64,000 bases of DNA, taken from the NCBI RefSeq assembly GCF_040712315.1, contig NC_134015.1, forward strand, positions 11,800,945 to 11,864,944. Reading direction: 5' to 3'. Made by a program: the position numbers and the translations under genes. Below are positions 23,382-36,280 of this stretch, piece by piece. This DNA comes from Castanea sativa. Taxonomy: Eukaryota > Streptophyta > Magnoliopsida > Fagales > Fagaceae. The stretch's first letter is position 1. Every line of letters starts with the position of its first letter. The notes beneath the pieces are model-generated. The model had not been told where the DNA came from, made no database searches, and was given only the letters and a program-made list of their open reading frames with translations.

Positions 23382-23389
23382 ACCATAAG

Positions 23390-24758
<1,369 letters not shown>

Positions 24759-24883
24759 TTAAAAAAATAAATTTTTTTTAGCACAATAGTTTGTATGCTT
24801 CAACTAATAGAAGTGTATGAACATAAATGCTAAATTTTATTAGCTTATGCAATATCTAATGATAGGGTGTTTTTGATGTTTGG

Positions 24884-24915
24884 TGTGCCAAATGCTAAAA
24901 AATTAGCATTTGGCA
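24884..24915. repeat. 32-bp inverted repeat
   Basis: Perfect 14-bp arms GTGCCAAATGCTAA and TTAGCATTTGGCAC around AAAA. It may be the core of a small MITE; no flanking duplication was identified. Confidence 0.85.
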
Positions 24916-25301
24916 CAATTAATGCTAATTCTTTGAGTTAAAAGATTTTTAAAAACTAAAAATAAAAAAAGATACTGTATTGATTATCTTATCTATTTAT
25001 TAAAAAATAATTGAGTATCTTAATTTTAATGGATTATCTCTTAATACACGATTAAAATAAAAAGATAAATCTTAGAATGCTGATATTATCATCACAAGCT
25101 TGTGAAAGAGGAAAAACTAAAAATTGAGATACTTATTGTATTAAGTAAAAGCTTTATATTGTACCGTGCACTCTACGCAAGCCATAATGAGAAGCAATAG
25201 TCAAAGAGAAAAATCTCCTTCAAGAGGAGAGTGTATTCAGAGATACTCCATTTCTTCTCACTAGGAAAAGAAGGATTTTTATTGAATCAAACTACCCATT
25301 G

Positions 25302-25620
25302 CTATTGACACTTGAAATCCATTGATGAATCAACACAGCCCAACTTTTCTCCATGAGGATTCAACAATTTCAACAACTCAGTGGCCTTCTTCTTTACAGT
25401 CTCATCACAACCAACCTGCAAGAGAGCCAGAAGCTTCAGAAAAGCACCAGCTTGAAGTGCCTCAACTAAAACACTGTCATCATCATCTTCATCCCTCTTA
25501 GCATTCTTGCACAGCTTCCATAGAGAGTGCACAATGAAAACTCTGTTGCCATCTCTGATATCCTCAACATCTTCTTAACCAAAAGAGGCATAGTTAGAGC
25601 ATTCTTATGCCAAGATACAT
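25302..25620 (-). pseudogene. U-box E3 ligase (PUB20/21-type) C-terminal ARM fragment
   Basis: A fragment of the ARM-repeat tail of a plant U-box ubiquitin ligase. Reading on the - strand: NALTMPLLVKKMLRISEMAT, then a frameshift near 25525-25535, then HSLWKLCKNAKRDEDDDDSV, VEALQAGAFLKLLALLQVGC, KKKATELLKLLNPHGEKLGC and VDSSMDFK, ending at a premature stop. The U-box and the first ARM repeats are absent, and there is AT-rich repeat DNA on both sides. It looks like a broken partial copy rather than a small gene. Family recognition is from residue patterns I know for PUB20/21; the intact parent is not in the window. Confidence 0.8.
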
Positions 25621-27254
25621 CTAAAGTATTAATTTTTTCTTGAATTCTATTTGTTTTGTATTTTTCCTTTTTTGATAAACAAAAGAATATCTCAGTTCTA
25701 TTGTTAACTAGTTGCTAAACTGTGCGATGCACGTGATAATAAAATAAATATTAAAACTATTTAGTTTACTTGAAGGTACTAAGATTTGAAAATGATAACA
25801 AAAAACTTATGCTACATGAATATATAGTTAAATTCATTACTATAAATGTGAATTTAAATTTGCTTTGAACAATCCTTTTTATATGAGATTAGTGAAAAAG
25901 GTTCAAATCATTATTATTATCTGCAAGGATACAATGGTAATGATATAGAAGATGGTCGAAAAACTTCTTCAAATTGGTTAATAAATATAGGCCCAAAAAA
26001 TTAAATCTAGAAAACATTATGTCCTCATACTGCAATTAGAAAAGTAAGATTATGATAATTGGTGAGTGTCAAATGAATGTGGCGGCACTTATAAAATTAA
26101 TTTATAGGTTGAAAGTTTCAACTCTTATATCTTTAAACAAGAGTTCTTATTTAATTTGAAAATTGCATAAGAAATTTTAGAGCAAACCCTTTTTTTATAG
26201 GAATTTTAGAGCAAACCTTATTTTGGGTCCTTACATCTATTGGTCCTAATTTTCAGAACTTTTATTTCCTACCCAACACTGCAAGTTTGATTCCAGAAAA
26301 GAAAACACATGCCCCATTTAAGATAGAAAATTGTAAGTTTAAAAAAGGTAAAGGGAAAAACAAAGTGAACATGAGATAAATGAAAAAGGAACATGCTATT
26401 ATGTCTACACTATCATATAAATCACCAACCCAAGTTGAAGCTTAAGCCTATTTATAGAGAAGATGATATAATATCCATTATTTGCTATGACACACCAAAA
26501 AAAAAAAAAAAAAACCCTCATTGCTTAAAGCTTTTTAAGTTCCAAAAGTGATGTTTCCCCAATAGCTCGACACTATTATTACATCCCATAACACGTTAAT
26601 CATCTACTATTACAATAGTCCTTCCTACGCAAACTTCATCCTCACCTACAAATGAGCTTTTAAGAGAAGAAATACCTCATATTCTCATCATTCAAATGGT
26701 TATCTGCAGATAGAAACTAAACCCAATGCAAGATCTTTATCCAACCTATTTAAACTATCCATAAAATTCAACTTAGACATTTCATCAAGCATGTGGAGTA
26801 AACTTTAAAGAACAAATAAATGATACCAAGAAAATAAATAATCTTCTCAGCTAATGGCACAACAAAAGAAAGGCACACCCCAAGAATTAATATTTCCTTA
26901 TACTTCATTGCTTTGTTAAATCTTTTTTATAAAAAAAATATATCTAAAAAAACCTACAAAATAATCTACAATTTCAAACCAAATTTATAGTGCATAATAT
27001 CACTAATCCAGAAAAATAAACATGCACATTAGACAAAACTCAAAGTCAAAAAGATTCTTAAACCCAAAAAGGGACTCTGCCCTCATTCACATAAACAACA
27101 AATAAAACAATAATAAAACGATAAGTTAGTCTCTATTTGCAACAACCTCAGAATGACTTCGTGTGATATGAAACTCGGTGTTATAATGTGTGTGTATATA
27201 TATATATAATTTTTTTTTTGATACAAGGTGTTATAGTGTGTATATATATATAAT
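25621..27254. other. Intergenic region
   Basis: AT-rich. I see no gene, no long repeat and no transposon end that I can support. Confidence 0.5.
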
Positions 27255-27462
27255 TTTTTTTTATACAAGATAGAATTTTACTCTAGAATTATCCAAGTGT
27301 ATGTGTTATATATACAAGATAAAATTCAACTCTAGAATAATCTAAGTGCATGTGTGTGTGAAGTTCCCTCCTGGAAACTTGAACCCCGGCCCTTACCCTC
27401 CGAACTCCACAAACACTTATACTTGTGAAGTGACCATCGCACCAAGGATGTGCAGTGGTGTT
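27255..27462 (-). mobile_element. tRNA-derived SINE (family B) with duplicated tail
   Basis: Same family as 9403-9572: TTGGTGCGATGGTCACTTC on the - strand, then box B GGGGTTCAAGTTTCC. The tail block TACAAGATAGAATTTTACTC occurs twice (about 27267 and 27313), so the 3' part was duplicated. Confidence 0.75.
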
Positions 27463-28280
27463 TTATAGTATATATAGATATATAGGTGGGTAGTAATGTC
27501 ATTATGTCACCAATGCATTAATTTCACATCTTCTTTTTAATAACAATTAAGTTGACAAGTTTTGGTTGGCTAGACTCATCATTAACATCATTTTTTTTTA
27601 CAAACTAATAGCAACTTCCAACTTCAGAATTTGTGAAATTTTTGGTGCCTCTGAACTTATTGATTACAATAACTAAGCGCAAGTGACTTTTGATGCAACA
27701 TGCACTCCATTTATTTCACTGAAAAATATTTTATGAAAAACATCCTTTACCCCAAAGAAGCGTTTGACCCAATGCTTTATTTCTCTGTCCTAGTTGATCC
27801 CAATTCTTTTTTTCTTTTTTTTTTTGAGAATGTAGTTGATCCTGATTTGACATTAGAAGTATATTGATTTTTACCCAATAACCAAATACTTTTGTCTGTA
27901 AATATTGCATATTTGATTCATTCATAAATCTATTTTCTTCCCTATGAGTGTTAGTCTCAATAAGAATGCAATAAAACATTTTTAGCATTTTACCATATTT
28001 TACACTAACCATAAAATTCTTTGTAAAATTTTGTAAACGTTTTACCTTAAAAAATTAGTAAGATATTTTACAAAAATACATAGTGGCTCCCTCCCTCCAT
28101 CTAGTGGTTGGGTTGCTAGTTCCGCCAGTTTGGTGGTCAAAACCGATGACTGTGCCGTCATTTTTTGTTGTTTGTACTTGAAAAGTTTTACATGTAGTAC
28201 CAAATACTAAAAAATATTTTATAGCGAAATAAGTGGAGCACAGTACAACTATGAACATCATCTACATTGGCACAATAAAC

Positions 28281-28322
<42 letters not shown>

Positions 28323-28483
28323 ATATTCAAACAAAACTAATAGCTAACCCATGTTTGGTTGCTTCTAGGAGACTAAAGAATACTTTTGGTCCTTAAAAGT
28401 TTGAGGTTTTTTTTTCCCATTTTAACTCTTTACATTTCTAAATTTTCATTTTGACTCTTTATATTTGATTCAATTTTTATATT
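27463..28483. other. Intergenic region with an (AT)n tract
   Basis: AT-rich with a (TA)n tract at 28283-28319. No gene seen. Confidence 0.5.
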
Positions 28484-28491
28484 AGCACTAC

Positions 28492-29394
28492 CAGTAGTGG
28501 AGCCAGGGTTTAAGTAAACAAGGGGAGGGGGGGGGGGGAAATCATAAGGCAACTTTGGAAACACGATTAAACTAAAATATATAGTAGACATCTAAAATAA
28601 ATAAACTAATACAAATTTAAAATGTAATATAAATGTCAGGGAAAAAATAATATAAATGTAAACTGTAATTTTCTTTTCATACCTATGCTAATTTACTTGG
28701 TTCCCTTGATAAATTTTCATATTTTGAAGTCAATACATGATTTCTTTATTTTCAATAATTTTAATTTTTTTTTCTATATATGTAGCTAAGAAATCGTTCA
28801 TCTATTCATCAACCATTCATTTTTTAATCAATTTTTAACATTTCATTTCTAAAAGGTCTCAAAGTTCAATACCGAAACAAAGAATTTGAAACAATAAAAG
28901 AGTCAGAGAGATTAAGGGAAGAAAAAGATTAGTGGAAAAATGCAAGCATTAGAGATTTAATGTCATGAAAAAATAAGACATAATTTGAAAGTATGGATAT
29001 TTAGTAAAACTTTATTGATAAAAGTACAAGTGTGTAACACATCTCATGACAACACAACTAGTTCATGCATGTGCTGCTAGTGAATAATAAGCCACCTCAT
29101 AAGGCACTATCTCCCACAAACATACATGATATAAGCTCCGTAGAATGTAAAATCTCAGTTACTCAAACTTCAGGTAGTTGATAGATACATATTTAGCAGC
29201 TCCTTGTATTAGAACATTGCGGTAACCAATTCTAATTCTACAGGTTTCTCGAAAGCTGTTAAGTAGCTTTTTGTTTTCGTTTTAATATGTATAAATCAAA
29301 CTATCAAATTTGTGTCATTTACGTTGTTATAGAAGGTTAGGGGGCAGTTGCCCCCCTTGGAACCCCCCAACCCCTCCCGCGGGCTCTGCCCCTA
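28492..29394. mobile_element. Non-autonomous hAT-like element, perfect 8-bp target duplication
   Basis: 903 bp. Left end CAGTAGTGGAGCCAGGG, right end (reverse complement) TAGGGGCAGAGCCCGCGG, each followed by a G-rich run. Flanked by identical 8-bp copies AGCACTAC at 28484-28491 and 29395-29402. No transposase is encoded. The ends resemble the element at 21682-23381, suggesting one superfamily. Confidence 0.88.
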
Positions 29395-29524
29395 AGCACT
29401 ACCATCCATTTTATTAGTAAGTTAATGGTCCATAATATGTTTTTCTACCTCCAACAATAAAATTCATATATTTCACATCATTTTAGAACTATAATTTCAT
29501 AAAAGTAAAACAATTAAATATACC

Positions 29525-29775
29525 AACATTCGAGTAACCTAGTTGGTAAGATACCGGGACAATAAATCTCAGGACTTGAGTTCGAGCTTCAACAACTAAC
29601 TATGTATTGGTGCCCTTTATATCTCATCTCCATCCCAACACAATCCAAAAAATAATAAGTGAGTTTTACACAGACCGCGAGTATAAGGTCTCGCTTGGAA
29701 ACCGGTAGGATGCTATTATAGTCACGACCAGGTAGGAAAACCACATTAGTCACCCCCCCCTTTACCCATTTTTTG
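29525..29775 (+). mobile_element. tRNA-derived SINE (family D)
   Basis: tRNA-like head with box A AACCTAGTTGGTAAGATACC and box B ACTTGAGTTCGAGCTTC, then a body containing GTGAGTTTTACACAGACCGC, TCGCTTGGAAACCGGTAGGA and TCACGACCAGGTAGGA. I recognise the body as a dispersed plant repeat; only one copy lies here. Confidence 0.6.
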
Positions 29776-30219
29776 TTTACCATTAAAAAAAAAAGTTAAA
29801 TATGACAGGAACTTAATAATCAGAATACTAAATTAACGACATGACCAATATGAAACGAAACCAAATGTAAATGGTCAAAATAAACATTTTAAAATGTAAG
29901 GGGTCAAAAAAAAAAACTCCAAACTTTAAAAGCCAAAAATATATTTATAAAAAAAAAAAAAAAAAAAAGAGAAACAAAAATCAAATCTTTGTCTTCGCTC
30001 ATCATTCATCAAGCTACCGTTTCACTCACCAACTTCCTTTTGCCACCCAGTTGAGTCTCACCTACCAAGTTGTCATTGCCCATCAAAGCACCCATCTTGC
30101 CAAGGGTAACCCGATTTGAGGAGGGAGAGGCTCTTGAGAATAGAAAGAGAAAAAAAGAAAGGAATAGGAAAGAAAATGGTTATTTTTTTAAGAAAAATAA
30201 TTTCTTATATTCAAAAACA

Positions 30220-30265
<46 letters not shown>

Positions 30266-31264
30266 AAAGTGAAATAAATCAAAACTAGATCGATGTTGGT
30301 ACTTAGAATTATTCTACAATCACTCACAACAAAATCTCATAATATTTTCACAAGAAGTTGAGATAATTGTCCACTATAAATTAAATTAATATAAAAAAAA
30401 ATTATACACAAACTCACCTCAACTAAAACAAAGTTATTGTGAAAATGTTATAAGATTCTATTGAGTCCATAAATATTCTCGAGCACTCAATAACAACTCG
30501 CTTGATGAAAGTGGATGGAAGAATTGAATTGATATGAAATGAAAGTTTTTCAATGATGGGCTAGATATTGAACCACAGAGTTACTCGATCGGGTTCAAAA
30601 AAATCTTCACCATCGAAAGAATTAATTGGGCCTAGGTTCAGATAATGGGCTACAGGCTGATGTGCCATTTTGAGTCATTCTTAAAGTAAAAAACAGAGGT
30701 ACTTTAAAGTTGAGCCCATTTTAGGGGATCATCAATTGCATGCATTGTGGATCAGAAATAGCTTAATGGGCATCAATCAATTTTCTTCATTACAATTTTG
30801 AAGGAACTTTTTTTAAAATAAAAAATCAAGAAGCCCGTATCTCAAAAGAAAAAAAATAAAAAAATAATAATAATCCGATTTTTTTTTTCTTATTTAAACC
30901 CCTTGGTTACAAAGTGTTCTAATTATTTTTTAGTGGGGTATGGTATAAATAATTTTATAATAACCTTGTCATAATTAATACAATTATACATGACAACCTT
31001 TTTGTGTCAACGATTATTCTCAAGGTTGGAAGGAAAATTATTAGGTACTCCCGGAGTTCTATAAATGCGTACTCTCCCATCTCATATAAATGGTGGATCC
31101 TACCATAAATTTAATTAGTGAAACTCATCATTCATGTTAGAGGAGATAATACATATATATGGTACTCCAAGAGTACACAATAATTTTCCAGGTTAAATAT
31201 TCAAATTGTAGATCAATTTTGTACTGCCTTGAGACCATTTTAGTGGTTAAAATTAAATGAATAT
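29776..31264. other. Intergenic region with (TA)n
   Basis: A-rich runs near 29950 and a (TA)n tract at 30222-30263. No gene seen. Confidence 0.5.
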
Positions 31265-31379
31265 GAGTATACCTTTGCTTATATCACTCATGTTCATTTA
31301 AATTTTTTTCTATTGTAATGTAGTAAAATCTTAGTCTAAACTCTAAACTCTCACAATAAAAGGATTTATTTTTTTATAA

Positions 31380-31455
31380 ATAATTTCAACTTATGGTATT
31401 TGTTCGTGATGATAGCTCTTTATCGTCAGACTAAGACACTAATTGGTCATAATGA
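31380..31455 (-). mobile_element. Au-like SINE fragment
   Basis: Antisense of the Au-type SINE 3' half: TTCAACTTATGGTATTTGTT, GATGATAGCTCTTTATCGTC, AGACTAAGACACTAATTGG. Compare 34015-34180 (+). Confidence 0.65.
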
Positions 31456-31526
31456 GTATACCTTTGCTTATATCACTCATGTTCATTCAAATTTCTTTTT
31501 ATTGTAATGTACTAAAATCTTAGTAT

Positions 31527-31797
31527 TCGTTTAAATAATGTTGAAAAGCACGGTGTTTGCGTCTGCGTTTCACGTTTTCTTTTTTTTTTCTTTTTTTATT
31601 TTATAGGAGCGTTTCACGTGGGATTATGTTTTTCCAGTGGGTCTCGTGTACTGTTCACAAGACCCGCAAGTACTTTATTTAGAAAAAAAAAAAAAAAAAC
31701 TTTAAAACTGAGTCCCACAATACTATTTACACATTTAAATTTTATTTTGTTACAGTATTTTCAGTTTTCAGCAAAATAAGCCGTATCCAAATAGACC
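31527..31797. mobile_element. hAT-type MITE
   Basis: 271 bp. Left end TCGTTTAAATAATG, right end (reverse complement) GGTCTATTTGGATACG. The 8-bp flanks are CTTAGTAT (31519-31526) and CTTAGTCT (31798-31805). The unoccupied sequence survives 189 bp upstream in the tandem copy (AAATCTTAGTCTAAAC), which confirms the insertion boundaries. Confidence 0.85.
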
Positions 31798-31854
31798 CTT
31801 AGTCTAAACTCTAAAATCTCACAGTAAAAGGATTTTTATTTTATATATAGATAA

Positions 31855-32010
31855 TTTTAACTTATGACTTCTATTTTTTATGATAGATTTTTATTATTAA
31901 ACTAAGATATCAATCAGTTTTTGATATAAGTAAAATTGAATTCTAAACTTCTTATTTAATCATAAAAACTTTTACTAATTAAAGTATCTGAGAATTTCAC
32001 CGTAAAAAGA
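31855..32010 (-). mobile_element. Au-like SINE, diverged
   Basis: Antisense copy: AATTTTAACTTATGACTTCT, AAACTAAGATATCAATCAG, then AACTTCTTATTTAATCATAA and ACTTTTACTAATTAAAGT, which correspond to the box B and box A ends of the SINE at 34015-34180. Confidence 0.6.
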
Positions 32011-32399
32011 CTTGGCTCGTCCAAGAAGTCCTTATTTGTCAGTAAAATTTTTGAATTTCCCCCCTCTTTTTTCTTCTTCCTCATTGTGGTAAAAACTTAA
32101 GATACCATTTTTTTTTTTTTTTTTTTGCTAATCTAAAGATACCATATTATCCACACAGCTCTGCTGCAACTATTAATGTGCCTCATTCAATGCCTTGACT
32201 TTTTGACAATGAATGTAAGAGCAGCAGGATAAAAAAAAATGTAAGAGCAGCAGTCGGCCCACCCGGGGAGAAATTATAAGGTCCCAGGCGGGACCATATC
32301 TGGCTCCAATTTCACAAATCACAATACATTCATTAACACACAATATAAATATTTTTTTTATCGTATGTCACACCCTTTTTAATTTTTTCCTTTTTCTTT

Positions 32400-32477
32400 T
32401 TTAAGTATGATAAAACTTATATTTATGACTCTTTCTTTCATGATAATTACTCTCTATCACCATGCATGCGATTTAAA

Positions 32478-32516
<39 letters not shown>

Positions 32517-32600
32517 CGTACACAAAAAAAATCACTAGATTAAAACACTAATTAAATTTTAGTATATACATTTGAACTCCAAATCTAGAAAAAAAAAATT
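32400..32600 (-). mobile_element. Au-like SINE relic, interrupted by (TA)n
   Basis: AAACTTATATTTATGACTCT, ATGATAATTACTCTCTATCA, then after a (TA)n tract AGATTAAAACACTAATTAAA. The order matches the other antisense Au-like copies, with strong decay. Confidence 0.4.
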
Positions 32601-34014
32601 AACTAGTTGAGTTTTTCATTTTTTTGGAGAAACAAACATATACACATAAGAGAGAAAGAAAAAGAATTTAATACAAAAGTACACCATAAACTCTACTAAA
32701 AAAATTACTAATTAAGCGACTTACATATATCACATCATTTATATCCATGTATCTAATGTTTAATTACTTTTTTTTTATTTAGAATCAAGCTCTTAATTAC
32801 TATGCATGTGTGTTTTTTTTCTTTCTGTTTTTTAAATGAGAGTGCATGCGTGCGTGAGAGAGATAAGCAGGCAGGCAGTGCAGTGATATGCACACAAACA
32901 ATCATTTCCTTAATCCCAATTTGGCAATAAACAAATCAATAAATTGTTTGATTCAACTCAAAGATCGCTAAGATTAAGAGACAAACAACATTGATTCCAG
33001 TCAAAACTCCGGGAAAATCACGGAGCAATGTATTTATAAAATTATGCCAAAGTGCCTTGATATTATTAGTGCGTTTGTGTTGAATATAAACAAAATACAG
33101 AATTGGTCCATGCCTTTAAGGACAAAACAACATTCTTAACTCTTCTGTCTTTGTGTCTCAAATTGTGGAATGTTGTCAAGGATGTTTCTGAAGCAATTCG
33201 ATTTTGAGGAACTTAAAAGGCCCTTGTACTTTTTTCTATATACAATGTAGGGTCCCTCCTTAGAATTTTGCAGTTATTAAGCTTGGTCTAATATGGTTCC
33301 TAGCAAAACATGGAAGCAGGAATGAGCATTAGTTGTCTTTTTAGACTTAAGTTTCCCATTTACCTGATTTCCTGGACTCTGTTATGTCAAAGTGTAAAAT
33401 GTTTATCCTTTTGTTGTTGAGAATTTTATTATGTTTCTAGGAACTTAAATTTTTTTGGCTCATAACATTGCTTCTTGGGAAGCATTTGTAATTGGGATGA
33501 ACCTCATAACCATCTCTAATTTACCTGATTGAATCTTCTGCCAAAAGGTAGAGATGGGTTTAAGCATGTTTCCTCTATTTTCTTCTTAATACAATTATTC
33601 TTAAATATTAAAAAAAAAAGAATGAGTACTAGCATTGAGTTTCAAACCACTATTTTGCAAGTTTTTTTTTCTTTTATTAAATAAATTTTTTTGTATGGAT
33701 TTGGAATAAAGAGAAATAAGAGGAGAGCAATCAAGGGAAATAAGGGGGAGAGCAAATCACCAAAATTTACTAAAATTTAATACATTCCAATCACATTCTT
33801 CTCACTTCTCCTTTACCTGTTCTCTCTCCAATTATAATAGTATTTTTTTTTAGAAACATAATATTATTATTATTTCAACTGTCTCATATAGTGTAGGATA
33901 TTTCTAAATCAGTTTGTTAAATACTATCCATTACCACACAATGACAAGTTAGTTCATTAGGACAATATATGAAAGATCTTGAATTAACTCATTTGTTCAA
34001 TTAGATAATTTAGA

Positions 34015-34180
34015 ATTTGTGGATTCCAGTTGACTTAACCGGTAAAGTTTTTAATGGTTGAATTAAAAATCTGAGGTTCAATCTCTGCCTATACCAAAAA
34101 CCAATTGATATTTTGGTTTGATGATAAAGAGCTATTATCAAAAGCGGATGCCATAGGTTAAAACTATCTTCAAAAAAAAA
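34015..34180 (+). mobile_element. Au-like tRNA-derived SINE
   Basis: Best-preserved copy in the window. Box A GTTGACTTAACCGGTAAAG, box B TGAGGTTCAATCTCTGCC, body CAAAAACCAATTGATATTTT, GATGATAAAGAGCTATTATC, AAAGCGGATGCCATAGGTTA. It resembles the Au SINE family known from many angiosperms. Confidence 0.78.
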
Positions 34181-34199
34181 ATTGCATAGTATCAATATT

Positions 34200-35525
34200 G
34201 TGTTGAAATATATGCCTTCCTAAAAAAAAAAGTTGAAATATATGCTTTTTTTGAGAATGAAGTTGAAAAATATGCTAATTGCTTTTTCTTCCCTTTTCCC
34301 CCTTGAAAATGTATCTTATGTATCCACTATATATAGCGCATAATAATTCTCACAACCCCCTCCCCCATGTCTACTTCCCTTTTTTTTTTTTTTTTTTGGT
34401 GCCAAATTATGAAAGAATCCTTCTTTTATTTTTGGTAAAACCTCACTTATAATGAATCCATTTATCCTAATAAATCAAATCTCTAATCTTTCTTTGAATA
34501 AAATAACCATTTGACTGTAAAGATTCATTAACAGACAATAGATTTATAAGCATGATAAATTATTACTTGTTTCAATAGTTTAAAAAATAATATATTTAAT
34601 TATTATTTTAATATATAGGGTGTGTGTTGTATAAGTTGTTTACAAAACAATGTTTTGGGTTTAAAATTAGTGTTTGTAAAAAAAAATTACGCCAAATTGT
34701 TGTTATAAAATAGTGTTTTAGGTTTTAAAAATACATTTTTAAGCTCTCAAATCATCTAACCAAACGAACTCATGCTAATTAATCATATATAAAGTTCATA
34801 TAAAAAGCAAGTCAAGAAGATGAGATCATGTGTCAAAAATGTTTTGGAAGCGAGTAAGGAGGTTCATTATAGATTTTGCATATTATTCAATTCAATATAA
34901 ATCTTATACTCCATTAATTTGAAAAAAATACAAAGACCCTCATGATCACTTTCTTGACATAACCTCATTTAATTATTATTTTCCTTTTTTGGATTTATAT
35001 AAGTGGTCAAAAATCAAATACAAAGACAAATTTGTGGGTCCAAGATCACTATAGCACAATAGTATAGTCCTGCAAACATGGATTGGCTGCAGGGATTTGA
35101 GATCAAAAGCAATATTTAGGGTATTGCACCTGATGTAATTCCTTTGAATGGTTGAGATTGATAGTTGCAAAAATCAACTTTCAATCTCAACCATGGATTC
35201 AAAAAAGTTTAAAGAAGTAAAAAGTGAAAGTTAAGAAGGTGAAAAGTGAAAAAAATTTGTGAATGAAAATGGTGAGTTGCACCCGGAACAATACCTTAGG
35301 TATTGCACTGGATCCTACTCCTGGTTGTGGGGTTTGTCTAGTTAAGTTTCCTACAGAGGCCAGACAGGTAGACACAGATTATAGTTGTTAGCAATGATAT
35401 TTGTATTTAGGATTAAGCATTGGTACAACCGTGCAGCTCAATTTGGTACAAAGTGATTGTGGACAAGTAGTGAACTAGGGTAGTGAGGTTTTGCACTATG
35501 AGTAGATTTGCTAACACCTAAGCAA
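34200..35525. other. Intergenic region with a 36-bp direct repeat
   Basis: AT-rich. A direct repeat of about 36 bp (GGTATTGCAC core) brackets 35110-35325, perhaps the edge of a MITE. No gene seen. Confidence 0.4.
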
Positions 35526-35529
35526 CGCC

Positions 35530-35790
35530 AACTTGAGTTCTTTTTTATTACTTCTATTAGTGTTATTTTAAGTCTTCCTCTACCTCTTTTTTGTTTTCTC
35601 AACTTGAATCAACTCCCTCTTTCTTATTGATGCATCTCATCTAAACATGACTAAACCATCTCAAATGACTCTCCCTCATATTTTCATCCTATTCCTATTT
35701 TAAGCAGATTTCCTCATTTTAGATCTTATATTTTCATGTATTTTCACTAATCCATCTTACCATTCTCATCTCAACACAAGTGCTATCCCT
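35530..35790 (-). mobile_element. RTE-class LINE 3' coding relic
   Basis: On the - strand, degenerate codons follow the order of the C-terminal end of plant RTE-type reverse transcriptases: MRMVRWI, then a RWF(S/G)HV motif (AGATGGTTTAGTCATGTT), then KKRGRGRLKITLIEVIKK. Frameshifts and stops are frequent. Confidence 0.6.
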
Positions 35791-35878
35791 TTCACAAAAT
35801 TAAATACACATAACAGTTTGTTCTTTATGAACTTTCAACACAAGTGCTATTTTTATAACTTTCAATTAGAAGGCAACT

Positions 35879-36280
35879 ATGGAAGAGGTTGAACCTCTAT
35901 CCCAGGTTAATCTGATTCAATCTCACTGTGTGCCTACTTGTCTATGTTATATCGAAGGATATGACCATAAAAATAAGGTTAGTTCACCAACAAACTGTAA
36001 ATCTTTTTCCTTAATTTGGATAGGAATAATGAATTCAAGTATTTTAGTACATGCGCATTACTCCAACGTCACTAAGAGCTATTGGCCTATTAGAAGAAAT
36101 CCAGATAGAGTAAGAACTAAGAACTCCAAATTAACAATGCTGACCAAAGATACAACGTTTTCCAACCTTATATCCCATAAAAAACAAAAAACCACATACA
36201 CACACAAATATAAAATCTTCAACTTGGTTGGCACCGTTCTTGACAAGGAAAATAGCACACCTATTTGGATTTATGGTTAG
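35879..36280 (+). other. 133-codon open frame of unknown origin
   Basis: Starts MEEVEPLSQVNLIQSHCVPT. I recognise no domain, signal peptide or repeat. It is long for this AT content but isolated, with no splice context I can support. It may be chance or a transposon relic. Confidence 0.2.

Larger units (their letters stand above)
31265..31900. repeat. 189-bp tandem duplication, second copy split by a MITE
   Basis: GAGTATACCTTTGCTTATAT begins at 31265 and again at 31454. The copies stay alignable through TCTAAACTCTAAA and the following SINE-like segment, once the 271-bp insert in the second copy is skipped. Confidence 0.85.
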
